42,591 nucleotides of DNA from positions 1-42,591 of the forward strand of contig JAPYUM010000032.1 of NCBI GenBank assembly GCA_029940535.1. The letters run 5' to 3'. The position numbers and the translations under genes were made by a program. The number at the start of each line of letters is the position of its first letter. The stretch's first letter is position 1. The DNA is from Vicinamibacterales bacterium (GTDB lineage: Bacteria; Acidobacteriota; Vicinamibacteria; Vicinamibacterales; UBA8438). Of this stretch, positions 24,736 to 33,180 are shown one piece after another. A model generated the notes under the pieces. The model was not told where the DNA came from and did not search any database. It was given only the letters and a program-made list of their open reading frames with translations.

Positions 24736-25989
24736 ATGCGCACGGCTCTACTCGACCAGCTTCGCTGTCCGTTCTGCGGCACTCGTCTGGCCCTCGTCGA
24801 TACCGGCGCAACCGTCAGCGACGATCACGTGGTCTCGGAGGGCGTGCTCGGGTGTGAGTGCTGCGCCTTTCCGGTGGTGGCGGGCATCCCGGTCCTGCTG
24901 GCCGATGAGGCAACGCGGACCGCCATGCACGCGCTGGAAGCGGGTCGGCGCGCCGACGCGCTCCAGACACTGTTGGGGCTTGACGGCGAACGTGCGACAC
25001 GGTTCCAGGCGCTCCAGGCACGCATATCGCCGGCGACCTACCGGGACATGCTCGACATCCTGAGTCCGGACGCGGAGGGCCGCTACTTTCTCTACCGATT
25101 CTCTGACCCGACGTTTGTGCCGGCCGAGGCGATCGTGCGGACGCTCGGACAGAGCCCGTCGGTCGCGGCCGGCCCGATCCTCGATCACTGCGGCGGATCG
25201 GGCCATCTCTCCGGCGTCCTGGCCGGGCTCGCACCCGGTGGCCCGCCGCGGCCCCACACGGTGGTCACCGACCTGCACTTCTGGAAACTGTGGCTCGCCA
25301 CCCAGTTCACCGCCCCCGCCGCTGACGCCGTGTGCTGCAATGCCGACGCCCCGTTGCCCTTCGTGCCCGATCTGTTCGCGATGACGGTGCTGATGGACGC
25401 GTTTCCGTATATCTGGCACAAACGGCTGTGCGCCGACGAGATGTCGCGGGTCACGCGTTCGGACGGGGTCGTCCTGCTGCCGCACCTCCACAGTTCACTG
25501 GGCGAGAATCCTTCGGCCGGCGACCCCCTGAGTCCCCTCGCCTACCAGGAGCTGTTCGCGGCGCACGCGCCCAGACTGTTCAGTGACCGCCGTGTGTTCG
25601 ACAGCCTGGTCGACGATGCTGTCGTCGATCTGGCGAGCAATCTGTCTTCAGACGCCCTCGGCGACGAACCGTCGCTGACGCTCGTCGCGTCCAGAGACGA
25701 CAGCCTGTTTCGCAGACACGAGGCACCCGATCCGCCGCAACCCGCCGAAGGAGTCATCGTCAATCCGTTGTACACGGTGGTCGCGCGCAACGGCCGGTCG
25801 GTGCTCACCCTCCAGTTCCCCACGCCGGAGTACGCTGAAGAGTTCGAAGACTGTCGACGCTACCTCCCGACCGAGGTCACGATAGACGCCGACCTCACCT
25901 CTCGGCTGGACCCGACGCTGATCGGACCCAGGTATGACGACCTCCGACGGCGCCGCATCTTGATTGACGCGCCGCCCCGGTATTGTTGA
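24736..25989 (+). CDS. SAM-dependent methyltransferase with N-terminal zinc ribbon
   Basis: A 417-residue protein. Residues 1-55 form a Trm112-like zinc ribbon: LRCPFCGTRL (C11, C14) and LGCECCAFPVVAGIPVLL (C40, C42/C43). From about residue 145 a Rossmann fold begins with PILDHCGGSGHLSGVLAGL as SAM motif I, then VVTDLHFWKLWLA and a later VLLPHLHSS strand. Substrate unknown; in natural-product and polysaccharide loci this architecture methylates sugars or peptide tails. It starts 5 bases after the deacetylase and is the last gene of the glycoconjugate chain. A long C-terminal part (about 300-417) is not recognised. Confidence 0.75.
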   Translation: MRTALLDQLRCPFCGTRLALVDTGATVSDDHVVSEGVLGCECCAFPVVAGIPVLLADEATRTAMHALEAGRRADALQTLLGLDGERATRFQALQARISPATYRDMLDILSPDAEGRYFLYRFSDPTFVPAEAIVRTLGQSPSVAAGPILDHCGGSGHLSGVLAGLAPGGPPRPHTVVTDLHFWKLWLATQFTAPAADAVCCNADAPLPFVPDLFAMTVLMDAFPYIWHKRLCADEMSRVTRSDGVVLLPHLHSSLGENPSAGDPLSPLAYQELFAAHAPRLFSDRRVFDSLVDDAVVDLASNLSSDALGDEPSLTLVASRDDSLFRRHEAPDPPQPAEGVIVNPLYTVVARNGRSVLTLQFPTPEYAEEFEDCRRYLPTEVTIDADLTSRLDPTLIGPRYDDLRRRRILIDAPPRYC

Positions 25990-26017
25990 TAGACGCACGC
26001 CTGGCTTGGATTGACAC

Positions 26018-26923
26018 ATGGACAAGAGACCGATCGGATTCATTGGACTCGGCCGGATGGGTGCGGCCATGGCGAGGAACCTCGCGAGCGCGGGCGTCCC
26101 GCTGACGGTGTACGACATTCGACCGGACCTCCCGGACGCCCTGATCGACCTCAGGGTGTCCAGCGCCACGACACCGGGTGATGTGGCGACTCGGGTCGAG
26201 CTGCTCTTTCTGTGCGTGCCGTCGGAGGTCGAGGCGGAGGCGGTGCTGTTCGGCGAGGCGGGCGTGAGCACGGGAGCACGGGGGCCGCTCCCGATCATCG
26301 ACACCACCACGATGAACCGCCGCGCGGCCCTGCGGCTGGCCGGCCAGGCCGCCGCGGTGGGGTTGTCCTACAGCGACTGCCCGGTGTCGGGCAAGCCGTT
26401 TCGGGCCGAGGACGGCACGCTGACGATGATGTTCGGCGGCACGCCCACGGCCTTCGCCGAGGCGACACCCTATCTCGACGTCATGGGCGAGTTCGTCGTC
26501 CATTGTGGCGACCTTGGCTCCGGTCAGCTGATGAAGGCGATCAACAACATCATCTACGACGTCAATATCGCGGCCCTGTGCGAAGTGATGCCCCTGGCGG
26601 TCAAAGCCGGCCTCGCGCCGGACACGTTGGCCAACGTGCTGACGTCGGGTAGTGCGCGCAGCTTCGCCAGCGAATACTTCATCCCCCGCATCCTCAGGCG
26701 GGAATTTGACGGCGACTTCTCGCTGCAGGCGGCGTTCAAAGACATCGTGAACGTGCAGGAAGTCGCCACCGAACTGCAGGCCTCCCTCCCGGTGGTCGAG
26801 GCGATGGTCGACACCTATCAGGCCGCCATCGACAGCGGGTTTGGCGACCAGGCCAAGAGCGCGATGATCAAGACCTACGAGGCACGACTGGGCCTGACGG
26901 TGAGCCTGCCCCCAAACCGGTGA
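26018..26923 (+). CDS. Beta-hydroxyacid dehydrogenase (3-hydroxyisobutyrate/tartronate semialdehyde reductase family)
   Basis: A 301-residue NAD(P)-dependent oxidoreductase. The N-terminal motif is FIGLGRMGAAMARNLASAG, followed by VYDIRPD at the end of the second strand. The substrate-binding motif DCPVSGKPFRAEDGTLTMM and the catalytic region GSGQLMKAINNIIYD with its Lys near residue 172 are intact. Family members reduce or oxidise 3-hydroxyisobutyrate, tartronate semialdehyde or glyoxylate. It begins 28 bases after the methyltransferase and could share its transcript. Confidence 0.87.
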   Translation: MDKRPIGFIGLGRMGAAMARNLASAGVPLTVYDIRPDLPDALIDLRVSSATTPGDVATRVELLFLCVPSEVEAEAVLFGEAGVSTGARGPLPIIDTTTMNRRAALRLAGQAAAVGLSYSDCPVSGKPFRAEDGTLTMMFGGTPTAFAEATPYLDVMGEFVVHCGDLGSGQLMKAINNIIYDVNIAALCEVMPLAVKAGLAPDTLANVLTSGSARSFASEYFIPRILRREFDGDFSLQAAFKDIVNVQEVATELQASLPVVEAMVDTYQAAIDSGFGDQAKSAMIKTYEARLGLTVSLPPNR

Positions 26924-26997
26924 CCGGCGCATATACTGGGTCGTTCGTGGGGCGTTTAATTTCGTAAGATCGCGTCGCAATTCTGCAACGCGCTCTA

Positions 26998-27004
26998 AGG
27001 AGGG
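26998..27004 (+). promoter_or_regulatory. Strong ribosome-binding site
   Basis: AAGGAGG lies a few bases before the ATG at 27008 (AAGGAGGGGACATG). It is the clearest Shine-Dalgarno in the window and fixes the esterase start. A TATACT box near 26930 could be the -10. Confidence 0.6.
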
Positions 27005-27007
27005 GAC

Positions 27008-27940
27008 ATGCGAACCAGATGGATGGTCGGCGTCATTGCCGCCGTGACAGTGACAGCCTTGTGCGCGCGACCTGGGGTTGCGCAGGCACAACTCAGCGAT
27101 ACGACAGCCTTTCTGGCCGACATATCGAACCAATACCGCGTGGTCCCGAACGTGACCTACCATGTCGCGAACAACCACGAGAACAAGCTCGACTTGTATC
27201 TGCCCGCCAACGCCAGCGGTCCGGTCCCGGTGCTGATGATGATCCACGGCGGGGGCTGGGTCGCGGGCACGAAAGAGTCGCAGTTCCTGCGCGCGATGCC
27301 GTATCTCGAGATGGGCTGGGCGGTCGTGAACGTGACGTATCGACTGGTCCAGGTGTCGCGGGCCCCGGCGGCGGTCGAGGACTGTCTCTGCGCGCTGCAG
27401 TGGATCGCACGCAACGCGGAGAACTACCGCTTCGACCTCTCACGCATCGTGACCACCGGGAACTCGGCCGGCGGACACCTGGCGCTGACGACCGGCATGG
27501 TCCCGGCGTCGGCCGGACTGGGGCGCGAGTGCACGTCCGGAAGCTTCACCGGTCCCCCGTCCTTGCCGTCGGTCGAGGTCGCCGCCATCATCAACTGGTA
27601 TGGCATCACCGATGTGGCTGACCTGATGCGCGGCCCGAATACAAAGGGCTACGCCGTCCAGTGGCTGGGTGGCCTCGCGAATCGCGCTGAGGTCGCGCGA
27701 CAGACGTCACCGTTGACCTATGTCCGTCCAGGATTACCGCCGGTGCTCACCATCCACGGCGATGCGGACCCGATCGTGCCCTACCAGCAGGGCGTCCGGT
27801 TACACCAGGCACTCGAGAGCGCGGGGGGCGCCAGCGAACTCCACACCGTGTCTGGCGGTGGCCATGGAGGATTCGACACAGCCGAAACGCTGGCGATCTA
27901 CGCGACGATCAAGCAGTTCCTGGCTCGCCACGGACTGTGA
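27008..27940 (+). CDS. Exported alpha/beta hydrolase (esterase)
   Basis: A 310-residue hydrolase with a signal peptide (about residues 1-27, ending VAQAQ). It has the carboxylesterase/BD-FAE pattern: LDLYLPAN, the oxyanion motif HGGGWVAGTKES (about 78), nucleophile Ser in TTGNSAGGHLAL (about 155), acid Asp in HGDADPIVPYQQG (about 258) and His in SGGGHGGFD (about 283). Small esterases of this type act on short acyl esters, including acetylated sugars, and here in the periplasm. It has its own strong ribosome site and is convergent with the next gene. Confidence 0.87.
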   Translation: MRTRWMVGVIAAVTVTALCARPGVAQAQLSDTTAFLADISNQYRVVPNVTYHVANNHENKLDLYLPANASGPVPVLMMIHGGGWVAGTKESQFLRAMPYLEMGWAVVNVTYRLVQVSRAPAAVEDCLCALQWIARNAENYRFDLSRIVTTGNSAGGHLALTTGMVPASAGLGRECTSGSFTGPPSLPSVEVAAIINWYGITDVADLMRGPNTKGYAVQWLGGLANRAEVARQTSPLTYVRPGLPPVLTIHGDADPIVPYQQGVRLHQALESAGGASELHTVSGGGHGGFDTAETLAIYATIKQFLARHGL

Positions 27941-27977
27941 GTGGTCGGTCCCTTCGGACACTGACCCCGAGGAGTGG

Positions 27978-28871
27978 TCAACGGATGAGGAGCCGGACGG
28001 CGACCGGGTAGTGGTCTGAGGGGTACCGTCCGTCCACGTTGTGGACGACGGTTTCCGCGCGATGCACGTCGATTGGACCGCCCACCAGAATCCAGTCGAC
28101 ACGTTCGGCCAGCGCCTCGTCCGGCGGCCCGAAGTCGCCATAGGTGGCGATCGGGCCGACGCGCTCGGCGGCCGCCACCCACGCATCGCGCAACCCACGG
28201 GCGGTGGCGACGCGCCAGGTGTCACTCGCCTCAGCGTCGTTGTTGAAATCGCCCATCACGATCGCGGCGGCGCCAGCCGGAAGGGCGGCGACCCGGTCGG
28301 CGATCAAGTCGGCCGAATCGAGCTGTGATTGGCCGCGCCGAAGCGTGAAGTGGGTATTGAAGACATACACCTGGCGGCCGGTGGCGCGGTGATAGAACCG
28401 AGCCCACGTGACGATGCGTCCGCCGCCCCGACGGCGTCGACCCTCAGTCCGCCGGACGGGCGGGGTGTCCGGGGTGTCGGTCAGCCAGAAGTTCCCAGAC
28501 TCGATCGGACTCAGCTCGGCGTACCGGTAGAAGATCGGCGTCGCTTCGCTCAACCCCACGCCCCCGTTGAGCCCACGGTCGATGCCAATCCACCGGTAGT
28601 CCGGTAATTGCTGATCCAGATACTCGATCTGCTCGCCCAGCGCCTCCTGCATGCCGACCACCTGGGGCGCATGGCGTTCAATGGTCTCGACGAGCAGCGC
28701 TTTGCGGTTCGGCCAGGCGTCGTCGCCGTCGCGCCCGGCCGCCGTCCGGATGTTGAAGGTCATGACGTCGAGCGACACCTGCGCCGACGCCGTCGACGGC
28801 CCCACCATCGCCGCGGCTGCGGTCACGACCGACGCCGTCATGAGCCGTCTCCCCCGCCTTCCCATCATCAT
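27978..28871 (-). CDS. Exported endonuclease/exonuclease/phosphatase-family protein
   Basis: A 297-residue EEP-fold metal phosphodiesterase with a signal peptide (basic MMMGRRGRR, hydrophobic run, ending near STASA). Motifs: VMTFNIR with the first metal-side Asn, VGMQEA with the Glu ligand, FNTHFTL, VMGDFNND and, near the C-terminus, PSDHYPVAVRL with the catalytic Asp-His. Members of this exported subgroup cleave phosphodiesters, sphingomyelin-like lipids or nucleic acid. ATG at 28871 overlaps the stop of the sulfatase-fold gene (TGATG), so the two are translationally coupled and may act on related lipid headgroups. A second Met at 28868 and a third at 28865 are alternative starts. Confidence 0.85.
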   Translation of the reverse strand: MMMGRRGRRLMTASVVTAAAAMVGPSTASAQVSLDVMTFNIRTAAGRDGDDAWPNRKALLVETIERHAPQVVGMQEALGEQIEYLDQQLPDYRWIGIDRGLNGGVGLSEATPIFYRYAELSPIESGNFWLTDTPDTPPVRRTEGRRRRGGGRIVTWARFYHRATGRQVYVFNTHFTLRRGQSQLDSADLIADRVAALPAGAAAIVMGDFNNDAEASDTWRVATARGLRDAWVAAAERVGPIATYGDFGPPDEALAERVDWILVGGPIDVHRAETVVHNVDGRYPSDHYPVAVRLLIR

Positions 28872-30499
28872 CACGGCCCCCCCCCGTCGCCGAACGCGTC
28901 CAGCAGAATTGGCAGCAGCGTGTCCATGCGAGCCACGGCCTGGTCGCCCGGCTGCAGCGTGTCCGTGAACTGATGATGCCGTGTCAGTCGGTCCAGCACC
29001 TCCGGCCGATTGGCAATCACATGCACGGGTACGTCCCACGATGCCCCGGCACCGCTGACCAGCGCCGGTGGCTGGTGGTCGCCGACCAACACCATCACGA
29101 GGTCGCGATCGGCGCGGAGACGGAGATAGCCACCGACATTGTGGAAGGCGTACTCGAGCGCTTCCACATAGCTGGGCCCCAGATTGGTCCAGTCCGGCCA
29201 GGCGGACCACGCGCGATCGAGCGCGTCGGCGTCATACGGGTTGGTCGTCAACACCCGGGTCCAATCGGCTTGATACGGCGGGGCCGGCACGAACGGCGCG
29301 TGGGTAGAGAGGGTGGTGAAGAACACGAACGCCGGCTGCTCCCGAGGCGGCTCGATTTCGAGGGCGTCGACACGAGCCAAGGCGTATTGATCGTTGATGT
29401 CCCACCAGCCGAACTGCGGACCCCGATAGCCGAGCCGCTCGTGATCGTAGATCTCGTCGAACCCGTAGAACGCGCCCTCGGGCCAGGCCACCAGCATGCC
29501 GGGCATGATCGCCACGGTGCGATACCCCCCTCGTCCAAAGAGCTTGACCATCGTGTCTCGCTCCTGCGCCATAAGTCGCACGTTGGTGGCGGGGTCGCGG
29601 ATCTCGGTGCCGGACAACAGGCTGACATGCGCCAGCCACGACTCGCCGCCAAACGTGGTGGACTCGACGAACGCGGAGGCCACGGAGCGACCGGTCTCGG
29701 CGATGTCCTCTTGCAGCCGCGCCATGGCCGGAACCAGTGGACCCGCCATCTCGGGACGGCGCCAGGCGACGGCCCCATACGACTCGAGAAAAATCACGAA
29801 GACGTCGGCGCCACCCAGACGGGTCAGATCGGAACGAAGCACCGGGGGCGGACCGAGGTCACGCACGCCGGCGCCACTCAGTTCGTAGGCCAGCTCGCCG
29901 AGTTCCCGGGCATAGGCGGCCGCGACCGGGTCCGCCACCCGGACCCCGGATGGCACACGCGCCCCCAGCGATTGGGCCAGACTCAGCCCGAGCACCGCCA
30001 CCGCCACCGTGCCGAGCACCGGTCGCGCCGGCGGCTGGCGGGTGACCGAGGCGACCACACCGAGCGCCCAGCGGGCGCCCAGGTAGAGCGAGGCCAGCCC
30101 GCCCACCAGCCCAAGCACGACGCCGGCCTTGATCCACGGATCGGCGACCACAGCGAACATGGCGCCCACGCTGGGCACATGCTGCAGATCCCAGTACAGG
30201 CTGATGTTCCGCCCATACAAGGAGGTCACGGTGACCTCGGCGTAGCGTCCGACAACCAGCAGGCACCACAGCCCGGCCAGCCACCGCAACGCGACCACCG
30301 ACGGCCCATGCCACCAACGGCGGGCCGCGAGCAAGGCGAGCACGCATACGGCCGCCTCCAGCGAGAGATCGGCGTTCAGACTGATACCGAGGGTGGGCCA
30401 GATGTTCGAGAACGTCAGTGAGACATTCAGCAGCAGGAGCGCCGCCACGAGCCTGACCAGCGCCGCGACCCGACCAGCCGAACGTTCCATGACGGGCAT
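28871..30499 (-). CDS. LTA-synthase-like membrane sulfatase/phosphotransferase
   Basis: A 542-residue protein with about five N-terminal transmembrane helices (residues about 8-200) and an external alkaline-phosphatase-superfamily domain. Seen motifs: VFVIFLESYGAVAW with the first metal Glu, AFVESTTFGGESWLAH containing the likely Thr nucleophile, FFTTLSTHAPFVP, and VLVGDHQPPALV with the Asp-His metal pair. The superfamily transfers phosphoglycerol or phosphoethanolamine headgroups, or hydrolyses sulfate esters. ATG at 30499 has GGAG 8 bases before it; the frame extends upstream but has no support there. It is coupled to the EEP gene and divergent from the FkbM gene. Confidence 0.8.
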   Translation of the reverse strand: MPVMERSAGRVAALVRLVAALLLLNVSLTFSNIWPTLGISLNADLSLEAAVCVLALLAARRWWHGPSVVALRWLAGLWCLLVVGRYAEVTVTSLYGRNISLYWDLQHVPSVGAMFAVVADPWIKAGVVLGLVGGLASLYLGARWALGVVASVTRQPPARPVLGTVAVAVLGLSLAQSLGARVPSGVRVADPVAAAYARELGELAYELSGAGVRDLGPPPVLRSDLTRLGGADVFVIFLESYGAVAWRRPEMAGPLVPAMARLQEDIAETGRSVASAFVESTTFGGESWLAHVSLLSGTEIRDPATNVRLMAQERDTMVKLFGRGGYRTVAIMPGMLVAWPEGAFYGFDEIYDHERLGYRGPQFGWWDINDQYALARVDALEIEPPREQPAFVFFTTLSTHAPFVPAPPYQADWTRVLTTNPYDADALDRAWSAWPDWTNLGPSYVEALEYAFHNVGGYLRLRADRDLVMVLVGDHQPPALVSGAGASWDVPVHVIANRPEVLDRLTRHHQFTDTLQPGDQAVARMDTLLPILLDAFGDGGGP

Positions 30500-30603
30500 T
30501 GTAGCGGCTCCGGTCCGATTCCGCCGGGGCCGGTCCGACGAGTCATCGGCCGGAGGGGCAATCCCGCCTCCAGACGCGGCCATCCGTCGAGGACCGTTCA
30601 GGA

Positions 30604-30609
30604 TACGAT
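30604..30609 (+). promoter_or_regulatory. Candidate -10 box for a leaderless FkbM transcript
   Basis: TACGAT is followed by exactly 8 bases and the ATG at 30618, the same geometry as at the DUF423 gene. No Shine-Dalgarno sequence and no good -35 are seen. Confidence 0.4.
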
Positions 30610-30617
30610 CAGTCGAC

Positions 30618-31418
30618 ATGAGCCAGCTTGGTCGAGCGGTCGGGCTTCTCCGATCGCTGGCCGTCTATCACGCCATCCCATTCAGACAACGTCGGCTCAG
30701 GCGCCTCTACGCCAGGTTCGTCGAACGCGGCGACCTCGCGTTCGATCTCGGCGCCCATGTCGGGAATCGGACGAGAGCCATGGCGGCGTTGGGATGCCGC
30801 GTGGTCGCAGTCGAGCCGCAGCCTCACATCGTACGACTGCTCGGCGCCTTATTCGCCCGACGACCAGACATCGAAATTGTGGAGGCTGGCGTGGGCGAGC
30901 ACAGCGGACGCGCCGCGTTGTCAATCAGCGACCAGACGCCCACGATGACCACGCTGACCACCGCGTGGCGGGACGACCGCGGGCGCGACCCGGTCTTTGC
31001 CGGCGTGCAGTGGAACCGACAGGTCGAGGTCGAGACGACGACCCTGGACGACCTGATTGCGCGCTTTGGTGTCCCGGTCTTCGTCAAGATCGACGTCGAG
31101 GGCGGTGAACCTGGCGTGCTGGCCGGGCTGACCCACGCGATTCCAGCGCTGTCGTTCGAGTATCTCCCGCACACCCTGGACTACACCGACGCCTGTGTCA
31201 CCCGTCTGAACGCGCTGGGGTCCTACCGCTTCAACTGGTCCCCCGGGGAGTCGTATCGATTGATGTCGGAGGACTGGCTGTCCGGCCACGCCTTGCTGAC
31301 CGCACTAAAGACGCCGATCGCGCGCCGGGGCTCCGGCGATGTCTATGCGCGTCTCGAGCCATCGAACACGACACGGGAGTCGCGCGAGGGGGACGCGGCC
31401 CGCCAGCACCATGGCTGA
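30618..31418 (+). CDS. FkbM-family methyltransferase
   Basis: A 266-residue SAM-dependent O-methyltransferase of the FkbM family. Motif I is DLAFDLGAHVGNRTRAMAAL (about 40), followed by VVAVEPQPHIVRLL; the family hallmark VFVKIDVEGGEPGVLAGL is at about 160. FkbM proteins methylate sugar or polyketide hydroxyls, often in cell-surface loci. It overlaps the next methyltransferase gene by 8 bases, so the pair is coupled and may decorate one product. The ATG is set by the family's usual N-terminal length. Confidence 0.85.
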   Translation: MSQLGRAVGLLRSLAVYHAIPFRQRRLRRLYARFVERGDLAFDLGAHVGNRTRAMAALGCRVVAVEPQPHIVRLLGALFARRPDIEIVEAGVGEHSGRAALSISDQTPTMTTLTTAWRDDRGRDPVFAGVQWNRQVEVETTTLDDLIARFGVPVFVKIDVEGGEPGVLAGLTHAIPALSFEYLPHTLDYTDACVTRLNALGSYRFNWSPGESYRLMSEDWLSGHALLTALKTPIARRGSGDVYARLEPSNTTRESREGDAARQHHG

Positions 31419-32256
31419 GTTCGACGCCGCCGATGTGCGGCGCTACTACGACCGGCATACGGACGACTTCGTCGCCCATGGGCAGGGCGGCGTGGTGGGC
31501 GCGCTGCATCGACCGGTCTGGAGCCCCGGCATCACGAATCGGGAGGCGGCCTTTCGGTATGTGGAAGACCGCATTCTCGACCACGCCCGGGCGCTGCCGC
31601 GCGGGACCGACCCGCTGCACGTGGTCGACCTCGGATGTGGCGTCGGGGCCAGTCTGTGCTACCTGGCCGAGCGACTGCCGATACGTGGCACCGGATTGAC
31701 GTTGAGCCCGGTGCAGGTGCGCCACGCCGACCAGCGCATCCGCCAGGCGGGACTCACCGAGCGCGTCCGGTGTCGCGAGGGCAACTTCTGCGCCCCGCCG
31801 CCCGAGGTGACGCCGGCTGACCTGGCCTACGCGATCGAGTCGTTCGTGCACGGACCAGACCCGACCCGTTTCTTTGCCGCCTGCGCACGGCTCGTGCGAC
31901 CCGGGGGGCTGCTGGTCGTGTGCGATGACTTTCGCCGAGAGGTGGACACGCCGGCCGCGACGCGGGCCATCGACCGCTTCCAGCGTGGATGGCACCTCAA
32001 CACGATGATTCGCGAAGACGAGCTGCGGCGCCTGGCCACCGACGCCGGCTTCGACCACCTGTCGTCGGACGACCTCACGCCCCACCTGCGGCTCGGCCGG
32101 CCGCGCGACCATCTGATTGCCTGGTGCATGGCGCTCTTCGGCTGGCTCCCGCTCGATGGCACCCGATTCGGTCACCTGGTCGGCGGCAACGCCCTGCGGA
32201 CCTGCCTGACACGTGGCTGGATCGGATACGATCTCGCCGTCTTCCGTCGACGGTAG
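31411..32256 (+). CDS. Class I SAM-dependent methyltransferase
   Basis: A 281-residue enzyme. It starts with YYDRHTDDFVAHGQGG, reminiscent of tocopherol/cyclopropane-type methyltransferases, then SAM motif I VVDLGCGVGASLCYLAERL (about 73), LSPVQVRHADQRI, and a post-motif strand AYAIESFVHGPDP. Later LVRPGGLLVVCDDF completes the Rossmann fold. The family methylates small molecules or lipids such as sterol-, quinone- or tocopherol-like rings. The ATG at 31411 lies within the FkbM stop region. Downstream, 85 bases precede the creatininase-like gene. Confidence 0.85.
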   Translation: MAEFDAADVRRYYDRHTDDFVAHGQGGVVGALHRPVWSPGITNREAAFRYVEDRILDHARALPRGTDPLHVVDLGCGVGASLCYLAERLPIRGTGLTLSPVQVRHADQRIRQAGLTERVRCREGNFCAPPPEVTPADLAYAIESFVHGPDPTRFFAACARLVRPGGLLVVCDDFRREVDTPAATRAIDRFQRGWHLNTMIREDELRRLATDAGFDHLSSDDLTPHLRLGRPRDHLIAWCMALFGWLPLDGTRFGHLVGGNALRTCLTRGWIGYDLAVFRRR

Positions 32257-32341
32257 CGGGCACGACACGAGACGGCGCGACCAGGGCTGCGTCATCGCCG
32301 CCAGTTAGCGGTCGGAGGAGACCGAGCAGACGCACACCACC

Positions 32342-33145
32342 ATGCCCGACACGCCGATCCCGTTCTGGCACACTCAGACGACCATCGATGTGGCCGCGCT
32401 GGCCCAGCGTGACCCCGTGGTCATACTGCCGCTCGCCGCGACCGAGCAACACGGGCCACACCTGCCGCTCTCCACTGACCTCGACATTGGCCTTGGCCTG
32501 CTCGCCGAGGCCTGTCGGCGTCTACCGCCCGACGTGCCGGTGTCGGTGCTGCCACCACAGACCATCGGCGTCAGCCGCGAGCACGCGCGCTTCCCCGGCA
32601 CGCTCAGCCTGGACCCGGACCTGGCGACCGACACGATCCGGCAGCACGGCGCCGCCGTCGCCGCCACGGGCATTCGGCGTCTCGTGCTCTTCAACAGCCA
32701 CGGCGGCAACAGTGCCGTACTCGATCTGGCGGCCCTCGCCCTCCGGGAGGCGCACGGCCTTCTGATTGTCAAGGCCAGCTACTTCGCGTTCTCCCGACCA
32801 CCGCAGGTGGCGCTGCCAGAGTCAGAATGGCGTCACGGACTGCACGGCGGGGCGCTCGAGACCGCGATGATGCTGCATCTACGACCGGACCTCGTCCGCA
32901 CAGACGCCATCCAGACGTTCGCGTCAATCGGACAAGAGTTGGAGAAATCGATGCGTCGACTCGGTCCGGAGGGCGAGGCCTCATTCGGGTGGCTAGCGGG
33001 CGACCTGAATGCGACGGGGGCGACCGGTGACGCGACGCTGGCCACGCCCGAGATGGGCGCGCAGCTCGTGCGGTACTACGGGGAGGTGTTGGCCGAGGTG
33101 ATCGCGGACGCCCGCGCGTTCCCACTCGAGGGCCTGCGCGAGTAA
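32342..33145 (+). CDS. Creatininase-family amidohydrolase (ArfB/MftE-like)
   Basis: A 267-residue metal-dependent hydrolase with the family's metal site: PLAATEQHGPHLPLSTDLDIG (E35, H37, D46), NSHGGNSAV (about 120) and a Glu in LETAMMLHLRP. Family members include creatininase, the mycofactocin peptidase MftE and the archaeal ArfB, which deformylates the formamidopyrimidine made from GTP on the riboflavin/F420 route. The immediate neighbour is a GTP cyclohydrolase II gene, so an ArfB-like step on a GTP-derived pyrimidine is the most economical inference. No good ribosome site: GGAGGAG lies 20 bases too far upstream. Confidence 0.83.
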   Translation: MPDTPIPFWHTQTTIDVAALAQRDPVVILPLAATEQHGPHLPLSTDLDIGLGLLAEACRRLPPDVPVSVLPPQTIGVSREHARFPGTLSLDPDLATDTIRQHGAAVAATGIRRLVLFNSHGGNSAVLDLAALALREAHGLLIVKASYFAFSRPPQVALPESEWRHGLHGGALETAMMLHLRPDLVRTDAIQTFASIGQELEKSMRRLGPEGEASFGWLAGDLNATGATGDATLATPEMGAQLVRYYGEVLAEVIADARAFPLEGLRE

Positions 33146-33180
33146 CGTGAGCGGGCCGGTGTCGCGACGAGACGGCTCGG

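Noticed and set aside
25895-27247. Minus-strand frame of 450 codons
   Set aside because: Shadow of the beta-hydroxyacid dehydrogenase; crosses three real genes.
28973-30421. Plus-strand frame of 482 codons
   Set aside because: Mirror of the sulfatase-fold gene; low-complexity His/Arg/Gly protein with no ribosome site.
30513-30543. CCGGTCCGA direct repeat in the 30500-30617 divergent gap
   Set aside because: GC-rich nonamer spaced 22 bases with no other promoter context; easily by chance in this genome.
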